From Sergeia podlipaevii (taxonomy: Eukaryota; Euglenozoa; Kinetoplastea; Trypanosomatida; Trypanosomatidae), in assembly GCA_030849805.1 (NCBI GenBank), contig JASANZ010002275.1:124001-188000 (forward strand): 64,000 bases of DNA. The letters run 5' to 3'. Shown piece by piece: positions 20,212 to 30,430 of this stretch; position 1 is the stretch's first letter, and each line of letters opens with the position of its first letter. The position numbers and the translations under genes were made by a program. Under the pieces are notes generated by a model. It was not told the origin of the DNA. It was given only the letters and a program-made list of their open reading frames with translations, and ran no database searches.

Positions 20212-21681
20212 GATAGTAAAGTGAAAATGAAAAGCAAGTGGCTTCCAACGGTCTCAAAGCGGTACGGGCAGCAAATAGGTGTTGGTGGGGAAGAAGGTAT
20301 ATGGTGAATTGTTTATTATTATTATTATGTTTTGCTACTATTATTGAGTTGCTTGACAGTATATATTGGTGTGTGTGCCTTTTTTTTTCTTTTCAGTTCA
20401 TACTATTGTTGCTATTGTTTCTATTTCGTGCGCGCATATTTTCATTGTAATTGAGACAATGAAGAACCTATACGTATAGATATGAATTACATGGAGCCGC
20501 AGGAAACAAGCCGAAGAAAGCAAGAGAGAGAGAGAGAAAGAAAGTCTCTATGTCGCCGTAAACCTCTGCGCCACTGTTAGCAGCGTACTTTTATTTTTCT
20601 GGCAGTGCAGCCTACCTGGCAATACTGTGCATTTGAATGTATCCAGTCATTCCATTTAGTGTGTACGTGAGTGAGTGATGTGATTCAATTATATGTCTTG
20701 CGTGATTTTATTTTTCTTACATGCTGTTTGGAAGTGTCCTTTTTTGTGTGGCTGTGTATAAGTCAATATCTCAACGAAAAAGAAGTTATCACGCTTTGTT
20801 ATGGCAATGCTTGTGATACGAACGATACAACTTTTTCTTCATTATTATGATTAGTTTTTTTTTTCCTCATTTTACAGTGGAGAAAGATTAAAGCTTGAGC
20901 TTTTATTTGCAATGATACTGTTGCTTATGCGATCTGTATGTACATCTTTTTTTTTTTTTTTTTTTGCCGTCTTAGCCTTCGCCCCCCAATGCTTCGCAAT
21001 CCAGCGCCACAACACTAGTGCTCTTTTTTGCTTTTTTTGTCAATGTGAATAAACGGAAGAATCAAAATAAGTTCAAAAGAGAGGCAAAGGGTGGACATTA
21101 TCAGCATAGTGGCTCAGATGTCACTTCCTTTCGACAACTCGTGTTTCATTTTATTTTTATTATTTTTCAATGATCTTAGGTGGTACGTATGTAAACGTTC
21201 GAATGCACATGTAGTTACAGCTTAGCGTGGCAAAAAAAAAAAAGAAAAAAATGAGGACCAGTTTTTCTGTCTTACGCGCTGCTATTAGTGGAGCTGCTGC
21301 TATTATGAGTTTTTTTTTTCTCCTTCTTCGTTTCTACTTGTCTTTATGAAAACACTGAGCATTTTAAAACAAGCATTACGAGTGGCAATAGCAATCGTAA
21401 TTGCTCAATATTCCCATTATGTTATCTGCGATACGCTCTGCTTTTCGGGCCTAATTTCCAATCACTCTGCTTTCGGCACTTTCCACTTCTCTCTCTCTCT
21501 CGTTGCAAATGGAATGCATTTTTTCTATTTTTCACTAAAGCATTTTTTTAAGTGCTACACCTGTGTAGACATCCGTTCACAAGCATCTCATACACACACA
21601 GGGAGAAAATCAGACAGTGGTAGAGAGAGTGTGCATATAAGAAGGTATTAGTGCAACAAAGCTGTAGCGACAACCTCTAAT
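20212..21681 (+). promoter_or_regulatory. 1.5 kb intergenic region
   Basis: Long T-rich spacer, the second largest in the window. It contains a GA-rich patch near 20524, a poly-T run at about 20947-20965, an A-rich patch near 21232, and a pyrimidine tract ending at AG 21551-21552. No ATG lies between 21552 and ATG 21682. A 101-codon frame (21346-21651) crosses this tract and is not credible as a gene. Confidence 0.5.
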
Positions 21682-22932
21682 ATGTTCCAATGGATATTTG
21701 AGAAGATATCCGAGGGTCTCGCGTCATCCGCGGAGCCACCAGGCGTTTCCTTGGATGCTGCTACAGTGGATGGGAATGAGGCGGCGTCTAGCAACAAGCC
21801 CTTACGCAAGTGGATTGGCAAAGTTTATGATAACAGCACTCTCTTTGATGCCGATGGTAATTTTCTTACAGAGAAACAGTCTCACAACGCCAGTACCTGG
21901 CGTTCGCACCACGCATTCAGTGCACGATGTGGGCTTGTGAAAAATGCGGACACAAGTAGCAACACTTCGTTCTCGAATAGTGAGGAGAAGGATGAAAAGG
22001 CATCCGAACATGCCAAAACAAACAAGGAAAGCGTGGTGCTAACAGCAGAACAGGGTCTTGACGCGTACAATACGTGGACCGCTGACTTTTATCTTCGTTC
22101 TACGAATACAGATCCTCACATTTTACTAACAGTTGCGCCACGTTACTTTCCCTATGGCGCAGCCATGGATTTGACGGAGCCAGAGCCACTAAAGTCGGAC
22201 GTTTTGCGCAAGAGCCTTCGACCACTTGCAAAGGATGCGGATGAGGAAAGCATTTATGACCGTCGCATGCTCGAGACGCCTCTCATCTGGGAGGAACCTT
22301 TTGCATTTTCTGTGGAGTGCAGCACGAGGGGACTACTTCTATGGAGCGATCAATGGGAACACTTTGGGCGTCAGATAAGTGAAAAGTGCCTGGAGCCGGT
22401 CAGCAAGGACACCACTTCGATTCCTGCTGCTACAGAAGCGGGCAGAAGCAAGACACGCGGTAGAATTATCAGTGAGGAAAAGCTTAATGCGCCACCGTCG
22501 TACGAAGGATTTGTGAGGCTTCAATGGATCCAGAATGCTCAAGGACACGCGGAACCAGAGTCCTGCGCGCATGACGCGCAACTCTCCGTCTTTGTTGGTC
22601 ACGAGCGGACCGATGGTGAGCCCTCGACAAAGGACGGTTCGAACTTACTGACTGATTCGTGGAATGAAATGGATCGATTAAGTCCGGATTCCGCGGCGCG
22701 AACAGAAGCCTTCAACACCTCTGTGGACGCTTTCTCCTTAACCACGTCACATGAAAACGCTCTCAAAGGATCACCGTCGAGCTCAGCTCCTCACCGTATC
22801 GGTTCAGCACTTTGTGATTGGCAGCACATCTGCGACATTCCTCTCGCCCTGCCAACACTTGTAGCGCAGAAGACGATATTTACTCCCTATGTAACCCTGA
22901 TGGAAGGGGGTGATGATGCTTCTGTGCTCTAG
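21682..22932 (+). CDS. Unknown protein, 416 aa
   Basis: No family recognised. The N-terminus (MFQWIFEKISEGLASS) is an amphipathic helix. Ordered segments appear at about residues 38-80 (KWIGKVYDNSTLFDADGNFL), 125-165 (YNTWTADFYLRST; HILLTVAPRYFPYG) and 195-235 (PLIWEEPFAFSVECSTRGLL, WSDQWEHFGRQISEKC). They look strand-rich, with many aromatic residues. Residues 80-115 and 300-365 are low complexity. The C-terminus (WQHICDIPLALPTLVAQKTI) is hydrophobic but too broken by polar residues for a clear membrane span. Splice context is good, as this is the first ATG after the acceptor at 21552. Codon composition and the unbroken 1.25 kb frame support a real gene. Confidence 0.8.
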   Translation: MFQWIFEKISEGLASSAEPPGVSLDAATVDGNEAASSNKPLRKWIGKVYDNSTLFDADGNFLTEKQSHNASTWRSHHAFSARCGLVKNADTSSNTSFSNSEEKDEKASEHAKTNKESVVLTAEQGLDAYNTWTADFYLRSTNTDPHILLTVAPRYFPYGAAMDLTEPEPLKSDVLRKSLRPLAKDADEESIYDRRMLETPLIWEEPFAFSVECSTRGLLLWSDQWEHFGRQISEKCLEPVSKDTTSIPAATEAGRSKTRGRIISEEKLNAPPSYEGFVRLQWIQNAQGHAEPESCAHDAQLSVFVGHERTDGEPSTKDGSNLLTDSWNEMDRLSPDSAARTEAFNTSVDAFSLTTSHENALKGSPSSSAPHRIGSALCDWQHICDIPLALPTLVAQKTIFTPYVTLMEGGDDASVL

Positions 22933-23562
22933 CTGGCTAGTAGGGTTCTTACTATTATCATCATCTTTTATCTATTTGTTCCTGCAGAATTAGTCTTTTA
23001 ACCTATATTTAGAGCGTGTTTGCAGATCTTGCTGTGGGAAAAGCAGTATTCCAGCAAGCCACGCCGTAAAACTTAGCATTTTGCACCTATATAATTATTC
23101 ATTTTATTTTTCTTCTTTCTTTGTCCACCCTTACACATATATATAATAATGAGAGAAAATGGAAGCTACTAAGCATTACCAGTACAATTCCACATGTGAA
23201 TGAATAGAATAAGACAATATGATCATGAAGTGTGTTTTGCTATTGTTGCTACTGTTGTTTCCATTTTATTTTTTTTACCATGACGAGGATTGTCTATTCT
23301 TGCATCTTTTTATTCTTTTGTTTTTTTATTGACCTTGCTTGCTGATCGCATTTTACTACGGAGTTGAATCATCCAAGAAAAAAAAAAGAGAGAACTCCAT
23401 CATTTCAGTTGACCTTTTCCATCGAAAGCAAAAGAAAGTGGCGAGTAGTCGATCTCTCTTTTTTGTTGTTGTTCTGAACACACAGGAGAGTGTTGAGAAC
23501 GAAGCACAAGAAAGAAGAAAGAAAGAAAATAATATACAGAGTACAACAGAGAATAATCTTCA
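22933..23562 (+). promoter_or_regulatory. Intergenic region with acceptor at 23484
   Basis: T-rich spacer with a pyrimidine tract (about 23455-23475) followed by AG 23484-23485; the stretch from there to ATG 23563 is purine-rich and has no ATG. No gene seen. Confidence 0.55.
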
Positions 23563-26500
23563 ATGAATCCAACATATTTCTCCAGTTACACAGTGGTTCC
23601 TCTTTCCCATGTAGCACAGCCCTCATCTAATAAAGCTAGCAGGTCCTCGCCTGTGCCAGTATCTCCTGCCTTCCCGTCCGCACACCATCCGCTGTCACTA
23701 CACCCCAATCAGGTTGGCAGTAGTACTGCTGACTCATCAGAGATTCATGCCCGTTCCGTCGATCATCTCCGTGCGTGGCAGGCCTTTGGGGTGAACACGC
23801 GGAACTACCTCAAGACACCAACATCAGTGCTGGGGTCATCACATATCACATCAGAGCAGAAAAATGAAGAAGGGAGCAGTACAGTGGCGTTTTCTCTGCA
23901 TCAACGTTCGCTTCTTGATTCATCGGGAAATAGTGCTGCCTTGGTCACTACCTCTACCGCAGGTGTGAGTGGTGGTGGTATCAATCTTCAATGGACAGGC
24001 AGACCACTGCCTGACACTACTGCTAGTAGTACTGAAGAAAAAGAAAAAGTGACGAGCGGTGTTTCACACGCATTACAGGGCGTAGGTCCCATGGTTGCAA
24101 CCAGTTCTCTTCCCAATGGCCAATCAACGCACAGCAAGAGTATCACCTCCACTGGTGATGCAGCGGCAGTTGCGAATCCGTTGAGCCGCATTCGTCAGAA
24201 CTTGCTAGCAGCCTCTGAAAAGGTTGAGGAGACACGCGAGATGCAGAGATGCAAACCAGCCAAGCTCAGTCGTGGCGGCGGCGGTGGCAGTGGCTTTACA
24301 CAGTGGCGGTCCGACTGGAAGCGTGGAAAGGCCAGAAAGGCTAAGAACCAGGAAGAAAAAGATGACGCTGCAAATGGCACAGAGAGACTAGAGGTGGAGC
24401 GGGAAGGAGGTGGTGGTGGTGAACAGATATGGGGCAAAGGGCCGCAGGGAATGAAAGCGGGAAAAGCGAAGAAGCAGAGCGGGGCTGGTGGGAAGCGTGC
24501 GGCTCCGTCACCCATGCGGGAAGCGGAAGAAGCCACAGAGGACTCTCCACAAAAGAAGAAGAAGCGAACCATCAAGGTAAAGGGAAAGGCTGGAGCCGGC
24601 GCAGAAGCAGTCCAAGCACCTGGAGCTTTCAGACTGGAGCAGCCACTCTCGACGCTACGCAACGGTGCCGCAGGTATCATGACAGATATTTCCTTTGAGA
24701 GCCTTCTAGACGCTCAGCATCTTTTTGTTGACGTGAAGCGACTACTTGATGACCCAGATCGCATTCAGGCACCGCCGCTATTTGTTGGTTTTCTGACCAA
24801 CGTGGAAGACAGCACTAACTTCTCCATGTCAAGTGCATCAGGCGGAAAGGTATCAGTGCCGCCTGGCGTTCACCCGAGAGCATCCCACCGCTGCGTCACT
24901 AACTTTGTGTTTCGCTGGAAGGACACCATGTACGTCCTCTCCTCACGCGTTGGTTTTGCTTTTTTGCTTCGAGTGCTGCGCGAACTGTCCGGCGTGGAGG
25001 TGATCACGTTCAATGCCCCTGCGCTGTTGCTGGTGCTTCTGGGCTACGCAGGGGGTCAACTCGCTACGCATTGTGTGAGCGACGTGCGAGTCATGTGTTG
25101 GATGGCGCATCTGTTGAGCGCCGGTGGTGGTGGGAGCGGAGCCAACGGCGCCAGCGACACTACAGGCGGTGATGAGACAGGACGCCTCTGTGACTACTCC
25201 GCGGTGCACCGTCAATGTCTTTCACACTTGGAGGACCCCTGTTCAGGCTCCAAGGGTGGTGCTCTCCAGGTGCTTGTAAATCAAGTTCACTCTCTGGCTC
25301 CGCTGTACCGCACTCTCTACGGCCACCTCGGCACGCGTGGGTTGCTTCAGGCATTTCTCCGGCAAGAAAAACGCGTCTCTCTTCTGATAGCCATGATGAA
25401 GTACAATGGGGTAACAGTTGACATGCACGCAGTGGGCCGTTTTGAGGCAGCGTGTACGGCGGAGATGACGGAGGCGCGAGAAAGGGCGAAGGCAATGCTG
25501 CCCCAGATTGCTGACTTTAACATTCAAAGCCACGACGATTGCCGAGAGGCTATATATGAGGTGCTGGATCTAGGCAAACACCTGCTTAAAGAGAAAAAGG
25601 ATGGCTCGACAGCGGCGGCAGTGAGTATCACGAAGGGCGGGAAGCTTTCCACTGCTGAGGAAACGCTTCAGCTACTCGCGAGGCATCACGAGTTTCCTGC
25701 CCTTATTTTGGTCTATCGCAAGGCGGCGAAGCTTATGCAGACCTACGTGCAGGGCATGATGTCGTACGTTCTTCCATCAGTGGATGTGTCAATGTCGTGG
25801 GCAATGCTGCCGCCATCTTCTGTTGAGGATCATGTAGCTGCTGACGTTGGGGTGAAATGCGGTGACAATGCTTTTGTTGACTGCGAGCTTCAGAGCGCAG
25901 CAGCAGCAGCAGCAGCAGCGCCACCGCTGCGCAGCTTTCATAGTGATAGCGGTTCGCCGGAGGACCAGGAATGCTGCACCACAACCCAGAGTTCAGTGAG
26001 TGGTGTGTGCCGGCTGCATCCAAACTTTCTGCACGAAGGTACAGATACGGGCCGCCTTTCGTGCGCGGAGCCGAATTTGCAAAGCTTGCCACGGAGTTCC
26101 TTTTCATTGTCTGTCAACGCCGAGGAGAGTCGCAGCGATGGCCACTGCGGCTCCACCTCGTCACGCCACCCAGATTTAGGGGAGGAAGCCGGAGAACGAA
26201 AGGAAGCAGTGGCATTCCGCAGGTGCTTTGTAGCCCCACCAGGGTGTGTGCTGCTTTCTGTGGATTATCAGCAGATTGAGCTTCGCATTCTTGCCCACCT
26301 GTGCGCAGACAATGCCCTTGTGGATGCTCTGACTCACTCTACCGATATTCACCGCTCGATAGCCGAGCTTGTCTTCAAGAGGCGTCCAGTGTCTTCTGAG
26401 GAGCGTAACTTGGCAAAGCGTGTCGTCTTTGGTGTTCTCTATGGTGCGGGACCTCGCACTCTCGCAGCGCACATGCAGGTCAGCATTGACGAGGCACTGC

Positions 26501-26973
26501 ATATCTCCTCGCTGCTCAAAGGGGCCTTTCCCCAGATTGATGCATACCAGCGTCGTATTGTAGAGCAAGGTCGCGCAAGTGGCTTTGTACGCACTATCAG
26601 CGGACGTGTGCGCTACCTTCCAGATATCAACTCCTCTGTCATGGCGAAGCGCACTTATGCAGAACGGCAAGCGTTTAACTCGGTAATTCAGGGAAGTGCC
26701 GCAGACGTGATGAAGCTCTCCATGTTGGCAGTGGAAAGGGATGTCCTGCGCGAGTTCCCGCGTGCAGACATTCAGTTACTGGCTCAGGTTCACGACGAAC
26801 TTGTGTTTTCAGTGGCGAAGGACAAGCTGTCTGTTCTTCTTCCTCTTGTGACGCATGCCATGTCTCGTGCTACCTCGTTGCTTGTGCCTCTCACGGTGAC
26901 GGCAAAGTTTGGTCCGTCCCTTGGTGAACTTGAGGAGTGGTCAGTCGAGCATGACCTTGGCGTGCAGATGTGA
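23563..26973 (+). CDS. Family A DNA polymerase, PolQ/PolN (theta/nu) type
   Basis: Predicted 1136 aa. The C-terminal ~400 residues hold all polymerase motifs of family A: TGRLSCAEPNLQSLPR before the palm; motif A DYQQIELR with metal ligand D901; O-helix motif RNLAKRVVFGVLYGAG (R948, K952); GFVRTISGRVRYLPDI; and motif C QVHDELV with D1078. The region at residues ~440-620 looks like the remnant 3'-5' exonuclease fold (VGFAFLLRVLRELSG; LLVLLGYAGGQLA), but I see no convincing DEDD acidic set, so proofreading is probably absent. Residues 1-370 are low-complexity, with Lys-rich stretches (KKKKRTIKVKGK) that could bind DNA or act as nuclear signals. There is no helicase domain, as in vertebrate PolN or a split PolQ. 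In the family this enzyme performs translesion or end-joining synthesis. Insertions (poly-Ala near 790) interrupt the thumb. Nuclear versus mitochondrial location is unresolved. Confidence 0.88.
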   Translation: MNPTYFSSYTVVPLSHVAQPSSNKASRSSPVPVSPAFPSAHHPLSLHPNQVGSSTADSSEIHARSVDHLRAWQAFGVNTRNYLKTPTSVLGSSHITSEQKNEEGSSTVAFSLHQRSLLDSSGNSAALVTTSTAGVSGGGINLQWTGRPLPDTTASSTEEKEKVTSGVSHALQGVGPMVATSSLPNGQSTHSKSITSTGDAAAVANPLSRIRQNLLAASEKVEETREMQRCKPAKLSRGGGGGSGFTQWRSDWKRGKARKAKNQEEKDDAANGTERLEVEREGGGGGEQIWGKGPQGMKAGKAKKQSGAGGKRAAPSPMREAEEATEDSPQKKKKRTIKVKGKAGAGAEAVQAPGAFRLEQPLSTLRNGAAGIMTDISFESLLDAQHLFVDVKRLLDDPDRIQAPPLFVGFLTNVEDSTNFSMSSASGGKVSVPPGVHPRASHRCVTNFVFRWKDTMYVLSSRVGFAFLLRVLRELSGVEVITFNAPALLLVLLGYAGGQLATHCVSDVRVMCWMAHLLSAGGGGSGANGASDTTGGDETGRLCDYSAVHRQCLSHLEDPCSGSKGGALQVLVNQVHSLAPLYRTLYGHLGTRGLLQAFLRQEKRVSLLIAMMKYNGVTVDMHAVGRFEAACTAEMTEARERAKAMLPQIADFNIQSHDDCREAIYEVLDLGKHLLKEKKDGSTAAAVSITKGGKLSTAEETLQLLARHHEFPALILVYRKAAKLMQTYVQGMMSYVLPSVDVSMSWAMLPPSSVEDHVAADVGVKCGDNAFVDCELQSAAAAAAAAPPLRSFHSDSGSPEDQECCTTTQSSVSGVCRLHPNFLHEGTDTGRLSCAEPNLQSLPRSSFSLSVNAEESRSDGHCGSTSSRHPDLGEEAGERKEAVAFRRCFVAPPGCVLLSVDYQQIELRILAHLCADNALVDALTHSTDIHRSIAELVFKRRPVSSEERNLAKRVVFGVLYGAGPRTLAAHMQVSIDEALHISSLLKGAFPQIDAYQRRIVEQGRASGFVRTISGRVRYLPDINSSVMAKRTYAERQAFNSVIQGSAADVMKLSMLAVERDVLREFPRADIQLLAQVHDELVFSVAKDKLSVLLPLVTHAMSRATSLLVPLTVTAKFGPSLGELEEWSVEHDLGVQM

Positions 26974-27616
26974 CGTAGTGGCATAGAGGAATGCGGGGGA
27001 TGAATGAGAGTGAGGGAATAAGTGGGGCTTTTTTTTTTTAGACCTCACACACGCACGCACGCACACACACACACACATCATGTGTGCATACAGAGCAAGA
27101 GTAGCGCGCAATTGTCAGACCCCATCCACACGTGTGTTTGCCTCATGAGTAGGACGAGACACACGTAATCAGGGTGGATCGCTTGTTACGTAATTGGTTG
27201 CTCGCTTTTTTCCCCCCCCCCCTCTTTCCTATTTTGTTTTGCTTTTGTTGCTCATACAGAAAATCGTCGTTTATTCAATACTCTTTTTTTTTGCATTTTC
27301 TTTCTTTCAAAAATCACTATATATCTTTTGGAGGCAACTGCCAACTTAAAGTCTATTCTCTCTTGTCACTTATATCACTTTTAAATAAAATGTAATACTT
27401 TTTTCCTTTTGTTTTCTTTCTACACTGCTATATTTTATATACATATGGAGCACTTTCTCTGCCTTACAATTCAGTGGCGAATTCCAATTGGGGCTGTTTT
27501 TTATTTTTTTGCATCCCTGTAGCAGCAAGGGTCATTTTTTTTTTCTCCCTTTTGGTGAATACTACTCCATAGTCAAGTCTCTTTCTCCCTCTCTCTCCCT
27601 CCACATCTAGGCGAAC
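26974..27616 (+). promoter_or_regulatory. Intergenic region with acceptor at 27609
   Basis: Contains CA-rich repeats at about 27050-27078, a poly-C run near 27211-27222, T-rich stretches, and a strong CT tract ending at AG 27609-27610, which leaves only 6 nt before ATG 27617. No gene seen. Confidence 0.6.
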
Positions 27617-28726
27617 ATGTTCAAGAGTGGCAGAATAGCAAGAAAGGAAGGAGCGGCTGCCTCGCTGCGTATGATGTCTGCAATTGGCATGCGCCGAGAT
27701 TTTGCTCCTCACTGGCCTGTACCTCTTCCTTCCAAGAGACCCGAGCATTTGGAGAAACATACGCTTGTACTGGACATTGACGAAACTCTCATTCACACAT
27801 TCGCCATGACACCGCACGAGGTGACCCCGAAGGAATCCCCGGTGGTACAAAATGTGCCCCTTATCGACTATCACATGTTTGTTCGCCCCAACCTGCGCGA
27901 ATTTTTACTTGAAGTGAGTCAACTCTTCGAAGTGGTGTTCTGGACAGCAGGTGTTGCCTCGTACTGTGCGGCGGTGCTTGATGCCATTGAGCAGAATGTC
28001 ATGGGTCTTCCTCCATCTACGTACAACTACTTGGAGATGCTCAAGAGTGCGCGTGACGTGGACGCACCAGGGACAGAAAAGAAGGCAGTCGCAAGTGGGA
28101 CGAACCACGTCAATTTCTATGCACTTTCCCGCACGCAAACGTTGGAGTCGCAGGGGTACATGAAGTTCCTCCCTATGCTTGGCCGCCCTCTCACTAATGT
28201 GATTATGGTGGATGACAATGTCCGTAGTTTCCCCCTGAATCCACGCAACGGAATAAAGATTGCGGCATTTGATCCGGACGATGCGGTCTTGCAGAACTAC
28301 ATGGAGGCCCTTACGCAACTGCGTGGGAAGGGCCTCACACCTGACAAAGCACCGCCTGCTCTCAAAGCCCAGCTGGAGGCTGGGGTTAAAGAAATGGCAC
28401 GCTTGGAGACAGACCGCGCTTTGCTTGATATTCTGCCGGTGTTACGCGCCGTTGCAGCGGTTCCGATGGGTGACGATGTAACCCGCGAGCTCGATCACTG
28501 GCGCGACCCAGAGTACGTCAAGTGTGATGACTTTAGGGAGACGATGAATCGAATGACGGTTGCGCGGCAACGCATTCTTGGCTCTGTGCTTCCAACTCGC
28601 AGTCCCACTCCTATACCGCCACTGCGGATGGATATATTGAACAGAAACTTTACGGCCGCCGCCAAGCTGGATGCAGAAATGCAGCAAGCATGGAAGCCAC
28701 CTCGTGGTTCTCACGCCAAACTGTAG
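27617..28726 (+). CDS. FCP/SCP (NIF)-type HAD phosphatase
   Basis: Predicted 369 aa. The catalytic HAD signature DIDETL is at residues 53-58 (D53 nucleophile, D55 acid/base), preceded by the strand HTLVL. Further family motifs follow in order: MFVRPNLREFLLEVS, VVFWTAGVASYCAAVLDAI, FLPMLGRPLTNVIMVDDN, SFPLNPRNGIKIAAFDPDD. In SCP enzymes these segments form the core that dephosphorylates Ser/Thr residues, classically of the RNA polymerase II tail. Tim50, a relative, usually has an altered DLEDT signature and a membrane span, and I see no span here. The N-terminus (MFKSGRIARKEGAAASLRMM) is basic and could direct import to mitochondria, so a Tim50-like role is not excluded. The final ~120 residues form a helical extension with no recognised domain. 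Confidence 0.8.
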   Translation: MFKSGRIARKEGAAASLRMMSAIGMRRDFAPHWPVPLPSKRPEHLEKHTLVLDIDETLIHTFAMTPHEVTPKESPVVQNVPLIDYHMFVRPNLREFLLEVSQLFEVVFWTAGVASYCAAVLDAIEQNVMGLPPSTYNYLEMLKSARDVDAPGTEKKAVASGTNHVNFYALSRTQTLESQGYMKFLPMLGRPLTNVIMVDDNVRSFPLNPRNGIKIAAFDPDDAVLQNYMEALTQLRGKGLTPDKAPPALKAQLEAGVKEMARLETDRALLDILPVLRAVAAVPMGDDVTRELDHWRDPEYVKCDDFRETMNRMTVARQRILGSVLPTRSPTPIPPLRMDILNRNFTAAAKLDAEMQQAWKPPRGSHAKL

Positions 28727-29169
28727 TTTTGTGGTGATGTGGGCGATGAAGGGAGAATGGTTTGGAAAAATGTGTTCATGCCAACAAGCAGACAGAGAGT
28801 CTCAAGTGCTGTTGTTGTTGTTGCTTTTTGTGAGTTCGTACGTCTATAATTTATGGAGTTGTATCGCAATTGGAACGGAATAGTGAAAGCACAAGGATAG
28901 GTTTATGCAAGCAATTAGCATAGATGTATGTATGCCTACATATGGCGAGCAAGAAGCCTTGCCGCCCTAAGCAACATTACACTCCATATTGTGATTTTTA
29001 TTCTGGGCATTGAATGCTCTCTCTTCATATTCCTTTCTTATCTATTGCTTAGTTGATGCACAACATGCACATGCATTTATGCTTTTTCTTTTTTTCTTTT
29101 TTTTCCCTTAGTCGTTGACAGGGGAGACTTATTCAGAAAAGCATTTTGCTCATTGTTTGTTTGTGTGTT

Positions 29170-29205
<36 letters not shown>

Positions 29206-29438
29206 ATAGAAAGCATCTCACCCTTTTGTTTATACTTATTTATTTATTTTTACTCTCTCTCTCTCTCTTATTTTTTGGATTGATCTTTTCTCTTTTACAT
29301 TTAGCGCCAGCTGGAACCAAGGGAAGCATACAACTGCGTTTATTTGGGGCTTTATCATTTATTTTGATTTGTTAGTTTTTATTTTATTTTTCTACTTGCT
29401 TATATGCCCCTTTTGGAGGTGACTTGCCTATTTTGCTG
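28727..29438 (+). promoter_or_regulatory. Intergenic region with (GT)n and (CT)n tracts
   Basis: Contains a (GT)15 repeat, a CT-rich tract near 29253-29270, and a pyrimidine tract ending at AG 29303-29304. An 11-codon upstream frame (ATG 29404) ends with TGA at 29437-29439, overlapping ATG 29439 by one base. It would be in the mRNA only if the 29304 acceptor is used rather than an AG nearer the start (29417-29418). Confidence 0.5.
29175..29204 (+). repeat. (GT)15 microsatellite
   Basis: Uninterrupted GT dinucleotide repeat in an intergenic spacer. Confidence 0.9.
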
Positions 29439-30053
29439 ATGTTCCGCCTGTTTCGTCGCATTTTCTCTGGTCCAAAACCAGAAGACGACCAAGAGGAGAA
29501 TGTGGCGGTTTCTAGAGTTGAGCTGTCCGCTGTGGAACGTCAGATTGCCGAATGCGAACGGATGCTTACATCTTCACAGAGCATTTTGTCGGAGAGGCGC
29601 GTTATGCTAGTTGGTGTAATGGAATATGTAGAGGCTCTGCTGATGGAGAGCTATGACGCATCCAAATTGAGCAATAGCAGTAGCAGTGCAATTAGTGGCA
29701 CGCGCACCGTTGAAGGTGGCGAAAGTGAAAACGCGGGTGTGAGAGAAGTTCAGTGCCCACCCGATACTCCAGCGCTACGCAACGCACGAGCAGAGTTGTG
29801 TGAACAACTGAGTTGTGTGAAGAACAACCTTTTTGCCAAATACGATGAACTTATGGCCCGAAAGATGAAGCTCAGCATCCGACTGCAGTACTTGGAGCAG
29901 CAGCGAAGTGCTCTGCTGCGTGCCGTCCACACAACGGAGGATCTCTATGGCGAAAACCTTGCAGCAAATATTGTGCCTGAACCCCCAGTTGAACTTGAGT
30001 TTTCTACGGAGTACGTTGCGGAAGATGATGGTGTTGACGTTGTTATACAATAA
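29439..30053 (+). CDS. Small coiled-coil protein, unknown
   Basis: Predicted 204 aa. ATG 29439 is the first ATG of this frame; the five codons upstream begin with a non-ATG codon. The N-terminus MFRLFRRIFSGPKPEDDQEE is a short amphipathic basic helix followed by acidic residues, reminiscent of the membrane-binding start of ESCRT-III (CHMP) proteins. Two helical coiled-coil segments follow (residues ~28-72, SAVERQIAECERMLTSSQSI; ~105-160, CEQLSCVKNNLFAKYDELMA and MKLSIRLQYLEQQRSALLRA), split by a Ser/Gly-rich loop. The second helix resembles the CHMP4/Snf7 helix 2 register, and the acidic C-terminus also fits, but no signature is decisive. ESCRT-III-like is therefore only a suggestion. Confidence 0.7.
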   Translation: MFRLFRRIFSGPKPEDDQEENVAVSRVELSAVERQIAECERMLTSSQSILSERRVMLVGVMEYVEALLMESYDASKLSNSSSSAISGTRTVEGGESENAGVREVQCPPDTPALRNARAELCEQLSCVKNNLFAKYDELMARKMKLSIRLQYLEQQRSALLRAVHTTEDLYGENLAANIVPEPPVELEFSTEYVAEDDGVDVVIQ

Positions 30054-30430
30054 AAGTATACATGCTGTATATGCGGCAAGATGGGGGCGTAAAGAAGTTA
30101 GTCCAATGCTATTATGATTATGAGGAAGCGTGTGTATATCTATATGAACGTTCCTTATTATGGCTGAAATCTCTTGCACTTTTGAGGTGTAATTTGTATA
30201 GTCTCTTCTTTTTCTCTCTTTGTAATGTATTTTTTTATATATATTCTTGCTTTTTTTTCCACTAAGCACAAAGCTGTTCAGTCTTGCACAAGTGGCGATA
30301 CTATATTCTCTAGCACACGTCCCTGTCGTACCTTAGGTTACACATTTTGAAAGCCTTATCTTGGCGCTAGGGGTTCACCTTCTAATAACAAATATATATA
30401 GAAAAGTATATAGAGAGTAGTGGTGGCGTC
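30054..30430 (+). promoter_or_regulatory. Intergenic region with acceptor at 30265
   Basis: A pyrimidine tract (about 30200-30262) ends at AG 30265-30266. No ATG lies between it and ATG 30431, which supports the small gene that follows. Confidence 0.6.

Noticed and set aside
21346..21651. 101-codon frame in the 1.5 kb spacer
   Set aside because: It crosses the pyrimidine tract and acceptor of the next gene, has no AG-linked start of its own and no protein-like pattern.
24195..24680. 161-codon minus-strand frame inside the polymerase gene
   Set aside because: Pro/Ser-rich antisense of a Lys/Gly-rich low-complexity region; shadow of the coding strand.
27617..28726. Tim50 as the name for the HAD phosphatase
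   Set aside because: The catalytic DIDET signature is intact and no membrane span is visible, unlike typical Tim50; kept only as an alternative.
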